From assembly GCF_003464165.1 (NCBI RefSeq), contig NZ_QSEK01000011.1, positions 9,451 through 73,450 on the forward strand: 64,000 nt of DNA, in the 5' to 3' direction. The notes under the pieces are model-generated. The model was not told the DNA's origin. It made no database searches and saw only the letters and a list, made by a program, of their open reading frames with translations. The DNA is from Eubacterium sp. AM49-13BH (GTDB taxonomy: Bacteria; Bacillota; Clostridia; Lachnospirales; Lachnospiraceae). The first letter of the stretch is position 1; every line of letters begins with the position of its first letter. The position numbers and the translations under genes are program-made. Of the stretch, positions 1 through 8,952 are shown one piece after another.

Positions 1-648
1 CTTTTTAGAGATCGTATCCTTAGTTGCAAACCAAAGATCCTGCTTTGTCTCAAGTGCAAAATTAAAACAGCTTCTTGCAAAGCTCTCTATAGAATCGTTG
101 AGATTGTGCATTCCCTGAAGAACACCTGCACCCTTAAAGTTATGAATAAGCTCTCTTGTCTCTTCACCAGCCTCATTAGTAAATACAAGTTCTGCCTTAC
201 CAGCTTCAGAAACCTTCAACTCAGATGCCTTATATACATCACCATATGCATGTCTTGCAATTGTGATTGGCTTCTTCCATGTCTTAACATATGGCTCAAT
301 ACCCTTAACGATAATAGGGGCTCTGAATACTGTACCATCAAGCATGGCTCTTATTGTTCCGTTAGGACTCTTATACATCTCTTTAAGGTTATATTCTGTC
401 ATTCTTGCTGCATTAGGTGTAATTGTTGCACACTTTACTGCAACACCGTACTTCTTTGTAGCTTCTGCTGAATCTATAGTTACCTGATCATTAGTCTCAT
501 TTCTATGTACAAGACCTAAATCATAGTATTCTGTGTTAAGGTCAATAAAAGGAGTGAGCAGCTCGTCTTTGATAAGCTTCCACAATACTCTTGTCATCTC
601 ATCTCCGTCCATCTCTACAAGTGGAGTTGTCATCTTAATTTTGTCCAT
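1..648 (-). CDS. icd: NADP-dependent isocitrate dehydrogenase, eukaryotic-type (partial, 3' end outside window)
   Basis: Reading leftwards from the ATG at 646-648, 216 codons stay open to the window edge, so the C-terminal part is missing. The N-terminus ([20 protein letters not shown]) and the later [10 protein letters not shown] segment match the homodimeric, eukaryote-like NADP-isocitrate dehydrogenase subfamily, which oxidatively decarboxylates isocitrate to 2-oxoglutarate in the cytoplasm. An AGAGAGG ribosome site lies 8-15 bases upstream and a good promoter sits at 690-718. It is divergent from asnB. The 2-oxoglutarate it makes feeds glutamate and glutamine, the nitrogen donors for asparagine synthesis next door; that link is an inference. 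Confidence 0.93.
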   Translation of the reverse strand, partial: MDKIKMTTPLVEMDGDEMTRVLWKLIKDELLTPFIDLNTEYYDLGLVHRNETNDQVTIDSAEATKKYGVAVKCATITPNAARMTEYNLKEMYKSPNGTIRAMLDGTVFRAPIIVKGIEPYVKTWKKPITIARHAYGDVYKASELKVSEAGKAELVFTNEAGEETRELIHNFKGAGVLQGMHNLNDSIESFARSCFNFALETKQDLWFATKDTISKK

Positions 649-689
649 AATATAAAGAACCTCTCTTTCTTTTTCTTACCTGATTAATT

Positions 690-718
690 ATTATAATTTA
701 TTTCAAATGTTTTGTAAA
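690..718 (-). promoter_or_regulatory. Predicted sigma-A promoter for icd
   Basis: On the minus strand a -35 TTTACA (713-718) and a perfect -10 TATAAT (690-695) are separated by exactly 17 bases, about 40 bases upstream of the icd start. It lies back to back with the asnB promoter. Confidence 0.7.
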
Positions 719-729
719 CAGAAACTGAC

Positions 730-758
730 TTGTATTAGCCTGATTACTTTGTTATAAT
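730..758 (+). promoter_or_regulatory. Predicted sigma-A promoter for asnB
   Basis: A -35 TTGTAT (730-735), 17-base spacer and perfect -10 TATAAT (753-758). This leaves a leader of about 65 bases containing a small hairpin (GCACA...TGTGC) before the GGAGG ribosome site of asnB. Confidence 0.7.
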
Positions 759-831
759 TCATAAGTAATTTTTACACACTACATTTAACAATGCACAGAT
801 TGTGCAGTCATAATTATGGAGGTACAGATAC

Positions 832-2676
832 ATGTGTGGATTCGCAGGTTTTACTGGATACTTGGCTGATGGTGATGCTGTTCTTGAACGTATGATGAAC
901 AAAATTATTCACAGAGGCCCTGACAGTGCTGGTAAATACATTGATGATAAAGCATACATGGGCTTTAGAAGACTTTCTATCATTGACCTTGATAACGGAA
1001 GCCAGCCTATGTTTAACGAGAATAAGAAGATAGTAATAACATTTAACGGTGAGATATATAACTATCAGGATTTAAGAAAAGACCTTATTGAGAAAGGTCA
1101 CGTATTTGCTAACAATTCAGATACTGAAGTTCTCATTCACTCATACGAGGAGTATGGCAAGGACATGCTTAACAAGCTTCGTGGAATGTTTGCATTCGTA
1201 ATCTGGGACAGCGAGAAAGAAACTCTTTTCGGAGCAAGAGACTTCTTCGGAATTAAGCCTTTCTACTACACAGTTGCAGACGGCAACATGATATATGGTT
1301 CAGAGATTAAAAGTATCTTAGAGCATCCTGCTTATAAGAAAGAGGTTAATCCTGTTGCACTTGAGAATTATCTCACATTCCAGTACTCAGTACTTGATGA
1401 AACATTCTTCAAAGGAATATTCAAGTTGATGCCTGGCCATTGCTTTACATTCCACAAGGGTGAGCTTAACATTGAAAGATATTGGGAGCCTACATTTGAT
1501 GCTGATGAGAGCAAGTCTTTAGATGAATTTGTTGATGAAATCGACGATGTTATGCATGATTCAGTTGAACACCATAAGATTAGTGATGTTGAGGTTGGTT
1601 CATTCCTTTCAAGTGGTGTTGATTCAAGCTATGTCGCTGCTACATTTAACGGTGACAAAACATTTACTGTTGGATTTGATTATGAAAAATACAACGAGAT
1701 TGACTATGCCAAAGCTTTATCTGACAAAATTAAGATTGACAATTATTCAAAGCTTGTTTCAAGTGAAGAATACTGGGCTGCAATCCCTAAAATACAGTAT
1801 CATATGGACGAACCTTTAGCTGACCCTGCTGCCATTGCACTTTACTTTGTAAGCCAGACAGCAGCCAAGCACGTAAAGGTTGCCATGTCAGGTGAAGGTG
1901 CTGACGAGTTCTTCGGTGGATATAACATTTACAGAGAACCACTTGACCTTGCAGAATTTCAGAAGCTCCCTAAGGGCTTAAGAAAAGGACTTGCCAATAT
2001 TGCTAACGCTGTTCCATTCAAATTCAAGGGAAAAAGCTTCTTAAACAGAGCAAGCAAGACGGTTGAAGAAAGATTCATCGGTAATGCTTTCATGTTCAAC
2101 GAAAAAGAGCGTGCCAAGATATTAAAGAATCCTACCGGCAAGTATGACCATAAGGAACTCACAAAGCCTTTCTATGATAAGGTTGCTGATAAGGATGATG
2201 TTACTAAGATGCAGTATATAGATATTAATTTCTGGCTGATAGGCGATATCTTGCTTAAGGCTGATAAGATGAGTATGGCTCATTCTCTTGAGGTAAGAGT
2301 TCCATTCCTCGATAAGGAAGTATTCAATGTTGCCCGTACCATTCCAACTAAGTATAAGGTTAATAAGAGCAATACCAAGTATGCTATGAGACAGGCTGCT
2401 CACAGACATCTTCCAGACATGGTTGCTGAGAAGAAGAAGCTTGGATTCCCTGTTCCTATCAGAATCTGGCTCAAGGATGAGAAGTATTACAATATGATTA
2501 AAAAAGCTTTCACAAGTGAAGCTGCTGAAAAATATTTTAACACTGATGAGATTGTTAAATATCTTGATGACCACAAAGAAGGTAAAGCAGATAATTCACG
2601 TAAGATATGGACAATTTACATGTTCCTTGTATGGTATGAAGATTTCTTCGGTAACGGAGTAAAGGAAGCTGCTTAA
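832..2676 (+). CDS. asnB: Asparagine synthase (glutamine-hydrolysing)
   Basis: A 614-residue class B asparagine synthetase, which makes asparagine from aspartate, ATP and glutamine. Cys2 (MCGFAGF) is the N-terminal nucleophile of the glutaminase domain, with RGPD and FNGEIYN substrate motifs within the first 80 residues. The C-terminal synthetase domain carries the pyrophosphate loop SGVDSS at 261-266 and GEGADEFFGGY further on. Length is typical for the Firmicute family. The start is fixed by Cys2 and a TATGGAGG ribosome site 12 bases upstream. It is monocistronic, with its own promoter (730-758) and terminator (2701-2731). Confidence 0.96.
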   Translation: MCGFAGFTGYLADGDAVLERMMNKIIHRGPDSAGKYIDDKAYMGFRRLSIIDLDNGSQPMFNENKKIVITFNGEIYNYQDLRKDLIEKGHVFANNSDTEVLIHSYEEYGKDMLNKLRGMFAFVIWDSEKETLFGARDFFGIKPFYYTVADGNMIYGSEIKSILEHPAYKKEVNPVALENYLTFQYSVLDETFFKGIFKLMPGHCFTFHKGELNIERYWEPTFDADESKSLDEFVDEIDDVMHDSVEHHKISDVEVGSFLSSGVDSSYVAATFNGDKTFTVGFDYEKYNEIDYAKALSDKIKIDNYSKLVSSEEYWAAIPKIQYHMDEPLADPAAIALYFVSQTAAKHVKVAMSGEGADEFFGGYNIYREPLDLAEFQKLPKGLRKGLANIANAVPFKFKGKSFLNRASKTVEERFIGNAFMFNEKERAKILKNPTGKYDHKELTKPFYDKVADKDDVTKMQYIDINFWLIGDILLKADKMSMAHSLEVRVPFLDKEVFNVARTIPTKYKVNKSNTKYAMRQAAHRHLPDMVAEKKKLGFPVPIRIWLKDEKYYNMIKKAFTSEAAEKYFNTDEIVKYLDDHKEGKADNSRKIWTIYMFLVWYEDFFGNGVKEAA

Positions 2677-2700
2677 TTTTTTATAATTATAATAACAATT

Positions 2701-2731
2701 AACCCCTGCCGCTAATGCGACAGGGGTTTTG
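2701..2731 (+). terminator. Rho-independent terminator of asnB
   Basis: The stem AACCCCTG (2701-2708) pairs with CAGGGGTT (2721-2728), with inner CGC/GCG pairs, and is followed by TTGTT. It lies 25 bases after the asnB stop. The opposite strand lacks a T-run, so it serves asnB rather than trpD. Confidence 0.85.
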
Positions 2732-2756
2732 TTATACTTAACACATATTCTGTTAA

Positions 2757-3764
2757 TCACTTATTAGTCTCTTCTATAAATCTTTCAAGCTGCTTCTTGG
2801 CTGCACCACTCTTAATGATTTCTCTTGCTTTCTCTATACCTTCTTTCATTGTGATACCATCTGAAGCAAGATATATAGCTGCTCCTGCATTAAGAAGAAC
2901 TACATCTGTCTTAGGACCTTCTGCACCTTCAAGAATATCTCTTGCAATCTGTGCATTAACTGCTGGCTCACCACCGACAAGATCTTCCTTCTTGCATCTT
3001 GTTAACCCAAATTCTTCAGGCTTAATAGTATATGTCTTAAATTCATCTCCCTTAAACTCACATACCTTTGTATCAGCACTAAGTGATATCTCATCAATAC
3101 TGTCCATTCCATATATTGTCATAGCTCTCTTGCATCCCAAGTTATGTAATACATGTGCAAGTGGCTCAACAAGTTCCTCACTGTACACACCAAAAAGCTG
3201 CATAGAAGCTCCTGCAGGGTTAGCTAATGGTCCAAGTACATTGAATAATGTACGGATTCCAATTTCCTTTCTTACACTTCCTACGAATCTCATAGCTGGA
3301 TGATATTTCTGTGCAAAAAGGAAACATATATTAATATCCTTAAGAATCTGTGCCATTCTTGCTGGTGATGCATCTATCTTAACGCCAAGTGCTTCTAAGC
3401 AGTCTGCTGTACCACATTTACTTGAAGCTGCTCTGTTACCGTGCTTGGCAACTGGGATTCCTGCTGCTGATACTACTATAGAAGCTAAAGTTGATATATT
3501 AATTGAGTTAGAGCCATCGCCACCTGTTCCAACTATTTCGAGCACATCCATATCGTTAAGGAATTTCTCACAGTGTGACCTTAAAACCCTGGCTGATGCT
3601 GTAATCTCATCAATAGTCTCTCCTTTTGCTGCCAGTGCTGTAAGAAATGCTGCTTTCTGTGCATCAGTAGCTTCTCCTGTCATAATCTCTTCCATTACAT
3701 CGTTCATCTGCTCTGCTGTCAAATCCTCTTTCTTAACAAGCCTTGCAATAGCTTCTTTAATCAT
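2757..3764 (-). CDS. trpD: Anthranilate phosphoribosyltransferase
   Basis: A 335-residue TrpD joins anthranilate and PRPP to give phosphoribosyl-anthranilate, the second committed step of tryptophan synthesis. The PRPP-binding loop [14 protein letters not shown], the [15 protein letters not shown] segment and the [14 protein letters not shown] block are all present, and length is normal. The start is supported by AGGAGG 9 bases upstream. All other trp genes of the window are 22 kb away in one operon; this one stands alone at the end of the murI-ybaK-FliB-like group. Its predicted promoter (3804-3832) gives only a short leader with no room for a T-box. Confidence 0.96.
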   Translation of the reverse strand: MIKEAIARLVKKEDLTAEQMNDVMEEIMTGEATDAQKAAFLTALAAKGETIDEITASARVLRSHCEKFLNDMDVLEIVGTGGDGSNSINISTLASIVVSAAGIPVAKHGNRAASSKCGTADCLEALGVKIDASPARMAQILKDINICFLFAQKYHPAMRFVGSVRKEIGIRTLFNVLGPLANPAGASMQLFGVYSEELVEPLAHVLHNLGCKRAMTIYGMDSIDEISLSADTKVCEFKGDEFKTYTIKPEEFGLTRCKKEDLVGGEPAVNAQIARDILEGAEGPKTDVVLLNAGAAIYLASDGITMKEGIEKAREIIKSGAAKKQLERFIEETNK

Positions 3765-3803
3765 CTTTTTAGCCTCCTATAAACATATCTAAATGATAGC
3801 TTT

Positions 3804-3832
3804 AGTGTATTACTATAACGCCGTGCTGTCAA
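3804..3832 (-). promoter_or_regulatory. Predicted promoter for the isolated trpD
   Basis: On the minus strand a consensus -35 TTGACA (3827-3832) and a -10 TACACT (3804-3809) are 17 bases apart. The -35 lies inside the last codons of the upstream FliB-like gene. The resulting leader would be about 35 bases and shows no T-box or attenuator. Confidence 0.5.
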
Positions 3833-5000
3833 TCCATATCAACTTACAAAGGTTATCAGTCTCAAACACCTCATCAAACAGAAATGACTCATAAAGAGCT
3901 TCCATATTATCCTCTGAATACTCTACCTGTCTTGAGAATATATGAACTGTATCTATTCTGTCATCAAATGTGAACCTCTTATTCTTTTTATACCACACAA
4001 GCATATCCATCTGACGAAGTATAATATAATTGGTTATAAACATCTTAGCCTTACCCACAACATCATAATCATACACCGACTTGGCAAAATATCTGAACAC
4101 AAGATATGTTATGAAATTCCTATACTCATATTCTCTTTCAAGCATTGCTGTCATGAATTCATCTTCTGTTTCCTGATATGTTTCGTTGTCCATATTGTCA
4201 TGGAATATCTCAACAATATCCGAAAGCATATCTTCCCATCTTGTATTAAGAACTTCCATATCCTCATATGAATACATAATGCTTCTTATGCTGTCCTGTA
4301 TATCAACATCCTCGAAATTTTCACTGTCCGACTCTTCATTCATCTCCATAAGAATATGTTCAATATCACTCCTTCCAAATGTATTAACATACTCCTTAAG
4401 TCCGTCAAAGTCATCATCATTAATATATTCCTGCATTGCTGCACAATATTTTAATATAACAACCAGTTTTTCATTAACTGACATCTCTGTCATATCAAGT
4501 ATCCTGAATATCTCATCTCTTGCTTTAAATATCTTAACTGCATAAGAACTATCAAACTCATCATCTTCCAGATACTGCTCATCACATGGCTTTAACACGG
4601 TTGTAAATGTTTTGTTCTCAGAAAATATAATTTTTTCCGCTTCCTCACATGCAAGTCCAACACCGCTTTCTTTGATTTCTCCATAATATTCAGAATATCT
4701 TGGAAACTGGTCACACACAACAGACAAATGTTCTGCGCCAAGCTCTTTATGTATTGTACATAAACCACAATCATCTAAAAGTCCGCAATGTCCATCTATA
4801 AGCTTAAAACAGTTAGAACCATCTTCACTCTTGGTAATATCAGCTCTTATTCTGTCGCCAAGTTCTCCTTCAAGGCTCATATAATAATCATAAGTATCGT
4901 CATCAATATCTATTTCCCAGCCGCCAACACAACAGTTATCCTTACATTCTGATGTTATACAGTGAAACTGGTCATAATAGAATGGAACTCTGAGTTTCAT
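3813..5000 (-). CDS. FliB-like lysine-N-methylase / cysteine-cluster protein
   Basis: This 395-residue protein begins MKLRVPFYYDQFHC and carries Cys14, Cys19, Cys23 and Cys24, followed by a further Cys-rich stretch (GHCGLLDDCGLC) and VCDQFPR. That layout is characteristic of the FliB family of proteins named for flagellin lysine N-methylation; most homologues in clostridia are uncharacterised. I chose the ATG at 5000 because AAGGAGA lies 9 bases upstream; the longer reading from 5039 would overlap ybaK and lacks such a site. No flagellar gene is in the window, so the substrate is unknown. It sits between ybaK and trpD on the same strand. Confidence 0.75.
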   Translation of the reverse strand: MKLRVPFYYDQFHCITSECKDNCCVGGWEIDIDDDTYDYYMSLEGELGDRIRADITKSEDGSNCFKLIDGHCGLLDDCGLCTIHKELGAEHLSVVCDQFPRYSEYYGEIKESGVGLACEEAEKIIFSENKTFTTVLKPCDEQYLEDDEFDSSYAVKIFKARDEIFRILDMTEMSVNEKLVVILKYCAAMQEYINDDDFDGLKEYVNTFGRSDIEHILMEMNEESDSENFEDVDIQDSIRSIMYSYEDMEVLNTRWEDMLSDIVEIFHDNMDNETYQETEDEFMTAMLEREYEYRNFITYLVFRYFAKSVYDYDVVGKAKMFITNYIILRQMDMLVWYKKNKRFTFDDRIDTVHIFSRQVEYSEDNMEALYESFLFDEVFETDNLCKLIWIDSTAL

Positions 5001-5016
5001 AATTCTTATCTTCTCC

Positions 5017-5499
5017 TTAGTCTGTAACAATATCAGCAACCTGATATCTTATAACTTTATCTACATCGGACAGCTTTACTTCTACCTGATGTCCGATTTT
5101 ACCTGCACTAAACATTATAGTCTCGAAATCTCTAGCAGTTTCGTGGAATGTTGTAGAAAAAAACTTCTTCATTCCTATAGGTGAACAGCCACCATGCACA
5201 TATCCTGTAAGAGGCAGCAGTTCTTTTGCTTTAATCATCTCTATTGATTTCTCTCCAACAGCCTTCGCTGCTTTCTTTAAATCCAGTTCCTTATTAACAG
5301 GCACAACAAACACATAATTTCTGCCTGTCTTACCAACTGTGACAAGTGTCTTGAAAGCCTGTGCCGGATTCTCATTAAGAACGGATGCTATCTCGTCACC
5401 GCTTAACCCTTCTGCATCAGGACACACATGTGTCTTATAAGGCACCTTCTTCTGGTCTAGAACTCTGCATACATTAGTCTTATCATCTGATTTTCCCAT
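5017..5499 (-). CDS. ybaK: Cys-tRNA(Pro)/Cys-tRNA(Cys) deacylase (YbaK/EbsC family)
   Basis: A 160-residue YbaK-type editing domain that hydrolyses cysteine mischarged on tRNA-Pro. Family marks are AQAFKTLVT near residue 49, the VVPVNKELDLKKAAKA block containing the catalytic lysine region, and GYVHGGCSPIGMKK. Length equals that of typical stand-alone YbaK. AGAGGAAAG lies upstream of the ATG. It is 33 bases downstream of murI and 16 bases upstream of the FliB-like start, so all three are probably co-transcribed. Confidence 0.92.
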   Translation of the reverse strand: MGKSDDKTNVCRVLDQKKVPYKTHVCPDAEGLSGDEIASVLNENPAQAFKTLVTVGKTGRNYVFVVPVNKELDLKKAAKAVGEKSIEMIKAKELLPLTGYVHGGCSPIGMKKFFSTTFHETARDFETIMFSAGKIGHQVEVKLSDVDKVIRYQVADIVTD

Positions 5500-5531
5500 A
5501 ATTACTTTCCTCTGGCAATTCTATATCTGTC

Positions 5532-6317
5532 TCATTCTTTCAAGGCGGTCATGAAGCTTCTTATATGCTCCATCTCTGCCTGACTCTCCATCTTTCTGTC
5601 AGAATAATAATATTCCACGCTGCCCTTCTTGTTACTATCAGCTTCCGTAAATATACCATTCTTAATAACAGTATTCTTAAGATTATTGGATACCCCTGTA
5701 TTGCCATCAACCATCTCCAAATCATCAGGAAACAGCTTTGCAAATGAATCCTTAAAATAGTTAAAATGTGTACAGCCAAGAACAAGTTCAGAATAATTCT
5801 CAAGATTGTATGGTGCAAATTGACATTTTAAATATTCAATTACATCTGATGAATCAAAATCATCATCCTGTGCGAACCTTACAAGTCTTGGCAGTGCCAC
5901 TACATCTACAACATGCATGGCATCATACTTCTCTATAAGGCGCTTTAACTTCTCTCCCTTAGCTGTTACTGGTGTTGATACAACCATAACTCTTCTGCCT
6001 GATTCATGTATATGCTCAACTGCCGGTTTAACGGCAGGTTCAATACCTATAATTGGCAGCTTATACTTCTCTCTAAGATATGATATTGCTGCACTTGTCG
6101 CAGTATTACAAGCAAGTACAATTGCCTGGCATCCTTTACCAACAAGAAAGCCGACTGCATGATCAACCAGATTTCTTACTTCTTCTCTTGTTTTCTCCCC
6201 ATATGGAACATTATCCACATCAGCATAAAATATGTAATCAGCCTCTGGCAGTGTAATCATTGCCTGATGCAGCACTGACAGACCGCCTATACCTGAGTCA
6301 AATATTCCTATCTTCAT
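5532..6317 (-). CDS. murI: Glutamate racemase
   Basis: A 261-residue racemase that converts L- to D-glutamate for peptidoglycan. It opens with FDSGIGGLSVL and holds the two catalytic cysteines in VLACNTATS (Cys70) and LGCTHF (Cys182), both intact. YADVDNVPYGEK is the usual substrate loop. The length is normal. It is followed closely by ybaK and preceded by a small membrane protein gene, all leftward. Confidence 0.96.
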   Translation of the reverse strand: MKIGIFDSGIGGLSVLHQAMITLPEADYIFYADVDNVPYGEKTREEVRNLVDHAVGFLVGKGCQAIVLACNTATSAAISYLREKYKLPIIGIEPAVKPAVEHIHESGRRVMVVSTPVTAKGEKLKRLIEKYDAMHVVDVVALPRLVRFAQDDDFDSSDVIEYLKCQFAPYNLENYSELVLGCTHFNYFKDSFAKLFPDDLEMVDGNTGVSNNLKNTVIKNGIFTEADSNKKGSVEYYYSDRKMESQAEMEHIRSFMTALKE

Positions 6318-6338
6318 ATTGCTACAAACCTCTATGTT

Positions 6339-6737
6339 CTAATCATTATATACTTTACAATAAACGATCATCTTATCCTTTAATATCTTAACCCTGCTCG
6401 GACGTATCTCCCCTGCAAATATTTTATCTGCAAAATCAGTAAATAGATATTTCTGTAACAACACCTTAAGCTGCTTATTACCTGATCTTCTTATAGCAGA
6501 TACAATCCACACAGCAATGAATAATACCGGCCATACCCACACGGGAACATACTCCATAATTCCAAGCGCATACTTTCCAGCAAGCATGAATCCTATTGCA
6601 CAGAATATAACCACATATACAACAGCCCATATATATGCTTTCACCCATCCAATTGCTCCCAGTATTTTCAGCCTGTTCGTAATCTTTCTGTAATTCTCTG
6701 ATTCCTCTATAGTTATTGGTAATTCAATTATCTCCAT
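6339..6737 (-). CDS. Uncharacterised two-helix membrane protein
   Basis: A 132-residue protein with a polar N-terminus (about 1-35), two hydrophobic segments (about 36-58 and 68-85) separated by a short loop, and a basic C-terminal domain of roughly 45 residues. The ATG at 6737 is preferred because AAAGGTAAGG precedes it; a reading from 6761 adds eight residues without a better site. Its topology resembles YcxB-like small membrane proteins, but I cannot assign it with confidence. It lies 21 bases upstream of murI and is probably in the same transcript. Confidence 0.6.
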   Translation of the reverse strand: MEIIELPITIEESENYRKITNRLKILGAIGWVKAYIWAVVYVVIFCAIGFMLAGKYALGIMEYVPVWVWPVLFIAVWIVSAIRRSGNKQLKVLLQKYLFTDFADKIFAGEIRPSRVKILKDKMIVYCKVYND

Positions 6738-6825
6738 AACAATCCTTACCTTTCTTAGCATTTAATAATGATTATAAGCCTTGAAGTGAAAGTATTCAAG
6801 TTTACTTCCAATTCAAGCTTATTAA

Positions 6826-6993
6826 TTAATAATCACTCAGAACTTCTTCCACATGTTTTATGGAAATCTCCAGAAAATTAGAGATTTCATAGTCTGGAAC
6901 GCCATTATCATGAAGTATGAATATTAATTCATCAATACTTGTGCCTTTTCTTCGTTCCATCATAATAAAATGTTTAACCTGAGTCTCGTCCAT
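6826..6993 (-). CDS. Small 55-residue protein, possible helix-turn-helix
   Basis: A short reading frame with ATG at 6991-6993, a GAGGTG ribosome site 5 bases upstream, and stop at 6826-6828. The protein starts MDETQVKHFIMMERRKGTSI and is strongly charged. Its second half (DYEISNFLEISIKHVEEVL) has the spacing of a helix-turn-helix like those of sigma-factor region 4 or small regulators. I do not recognise the family. It is in line with the membrane protein and murI, about 90 bases upstream of the former. Confidence 0.55.
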   Translation of the reverse strand: MDETQVKHFIMMERRKGTSIDELIFILHDNGVPDYEISNFLEISIKHVEEVLSDY

Positions 6994-7074
6994 ACCACAC
7001 CTCACACATCACATATTATTCAATTATTCCGTATCGAAACTTTTGGATATTATATCAAAAACATTTCTAATCCG

Positions 7075-8853
7075 TCAAGCATTAAGAATCTTTTCTAACA
7101 TATGCACTCTGTTAAATGGAAATGAAAAATAATATCCATCAACAAAATCTGATGTCTTAGTGATTATCTCCCTTGCAATCTGTATTCCTGTCTCTTCGCC
7201 TTCCTCTTTAGTCATATCTGCACTATATCTTGCAAGTATCTCATCAGTAACATTAATACCTGTCATCTCATTTTTCATAAATGTCGCATTACGAAGACTT
7301 ACAAATGGCATTATTCCACAGAGAATCCTTGCACCTGTCTCTTCTTTAATCTGACGGAGCCTGCTTATATCTTCATCAGAAAACACAGGCTGCGTCATGA
7401 AAAATGTAGCACCTGCCTCCATTTTCTTCTTCACGCGGGCGAGTTCCACTTTGAAATTAACTCTTCCCTGATTGATTGCACCACCATATATAACTGGTTT
7501 ATCTGCAAACTGGTCCTGATTCATATCACTTATTATATTCATAAGTCCGACAGAATCAAAATTAAACACACTCTTAACACTGGATCTTACCATTGAAGGA
7601 ATAGGATCTCCTGTGATAACAAGAAAATTATTAATATTGTTGATATGAGCTCCAAGAAGCTGCGAACGCATGGCAATAGCATTCTTGTCGCGGCAGCATA
7701 TATGCGGCATAACACACATTCCTGTCTCTCTTGAAACCTTTTCCGCCATAAGTATCGAATCTGCTCTTGTTCTTCCTGATGGTGAATCAGGGAATGTCAG
7801 AACATCAACCCCACTTTTCTTCATCAAAAATGCTGCATCCATAATCTTCTCATCATCCACACCAAGAGGTGGTGCAAGTTCTACAGCAATAAGCTTTCTT
7901 CCTTCTTTTCCCTTATAAAACGCACAATCTATAAAAGTTCTATCCCCCTGCTCTTCATTGTCATGCTTAATATCACGGGAATGAGAAACTTCTGCCGTTA
8001 AAGCAGTCATCTGTCTTATATATTCAGGAGTTGTTCCACAGCAGCCGCCAATAATATCAGCTCCTTCTTCTGCCATATCTTTCATAATCTGTGCAAAGTA
8101 ACCTGCATTATTATCCGCAAAAACCATTCTTCCGCTTACAACCTGAGGATAACCTGCATTAGGAAGTACTGCAAAATACTTATCATTTCTGTTTATCAGA
8201 TTCTGGACAAGCTTCTTCATATGTCCTGGTCCTACACCACAGTTAAATCCGCAGGCATCTATATACTGATTCTTTGCAGCCTCGTCTATCAGTTTTCTTG
8301 CACTGTATCCGGAACTGCTGTACCCAAACTGATTAATCGCAAACTGTGTAATGACAAAGCATTTATCCCCCACTGCTTCAATAGCTTTATTAATAAAACT
8401 AAGCTCAGGGAATGTCTCGAACACAAATATATCAACACCAAGTTCTTTGAATGTGTTAACGATATCAACATACTCATTCTCTATATATTCTTTATCAAAC
8501 ATATTCTCACCAGGTATCGGACCTATATCTGCTGCAACAAGAACCCCCATCCCCTCGCATGCTTCCCGTGCTATCTTCACGGCGCATCTTATATTGTTTC
8601 GTACATCATCTATATCCTGTCCAAGACTTACTGTATTACTTGCAAATGTATTCGTTCTTATAATCTGTGCACCGGCCTCAATGTATGCCCTGTGAATAGC
8701 AAAAACTCTGGCTGGTGCAGATACATTGGCCATCTCCGGAAGGCTTCCTTCATCATATATCTTCGCATAATATGTACCAAATGCACCATCAGCATTAATT
8801 CTTGAACTCTTTAATCTTTCTTCGAGCAATCCTGCTGTATTAGAATATTTCAT
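7075..8853 (-). CDS. Bifunctional homocysteine S-methyltransferase / methylenetetrahydrofolate reductase
   Basis: A 592-residue fusion. Residues 1-290 form a homocysteine methyltransferase domain with the zinc ligands in GFNCGVGP and GGCCGTTP; residues 310-592 form a MetF-like methylenetetrahydrofolate reductase domain (FPDSPSGRTRAD, TGDPI, FFMTQPVF). This arrangement is known from B. subtilis YitJ and makes 5-methyl-THF and methionine. The ATG at 8853 follows AGGGGA by 6-7 bases; the codon two positions upstream is TTG and is less likely. The gene stands alone, with about 80 bases of AT-rich sequence downstream and no evident SAM riboswitch in its very short leader. Confidence 0.93.
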   Translation of the reverse strand: MKYSNTAGLLEERLKSSRINADGAFGTYYAKIYDEGSLPEMANVSAPARVFAIHRAYIEAGAQIIRTNTFASNTVSLGQDIDDVRNNIRCAVKIAREACEGMGVLVAADIGPIPGENMFDKEYIENEYVDIVNTFKELGVDIFVFETFPELSFINKAIEAVGDKCFVITQFAINQFGYSSSGYSARKLIDEAAKNQYIDACGFNCGVGPGHMKKLVQNLINRNDKYFAVLPNAGYPQVVSGRMVFADNNAGYFAQIMKDMAEEGADIIGGCCGTTPEYIRQMTALTAEVSHSRDIKHDNEEQGDRTFIDCAFYKGKEGRKLIAVELAPPLGVDDEKIMDAAFLMKKSGVDVLTFPDSPSGRTRADSILMAEKVSRETGMCVMPHICCRDKNAIAMRSQLLGAHINNINNFLVITGDPIPSMVRSSVKSVFNFDSVGLMNIISDMNQDQFADKPVIYGGAINQGRVNFKVELARVKKKMEAGATFFMTQPVFSDEDISRLRQIKEETGARILCGIMPFVSLRNATFMKNEMTGINVTDEILARYSADMTKEEGEETGIQIAREIITKTSDFVDGYYFSFPFNRVHMLEKILNA

Positions 8854-8882
8854 AATCAATCCCCTGTTCTTATCGTTTAACT

Positions 8883-8914
8883 TAAAAAGGAGCCACTGCT
8901 AAAGCAGTGACTCC
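8883..8914 (-). terminator. Rho-independent terminator of the NCS2 permease gene
   Basis: On the minus strand GGAGTCACTGC (8904-8914), loop TTTA, and GCAGTGGCTCC (8889-8899) are followed by TTTTT. The stem has 11 pairs including one G-T pair. It lies 40 bases past the permease stop. Confidence 0.9.
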
Positions 8915-8952
8915 AAAATTGTATCATTATTATGTTTAATTTGCACTAAAAA

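Noticed and set aside
2122..2574. 150-residue minus-strand open frame inside asnB
   Set aside because: Antisense to a conserved coding region with no ribosome site.
8854..8888. SAM riboswitch before the methionine-synthesis fusion gene
   Set aside because: The gap to the upstream terminator is only about 30 bases, too short for an S-box.
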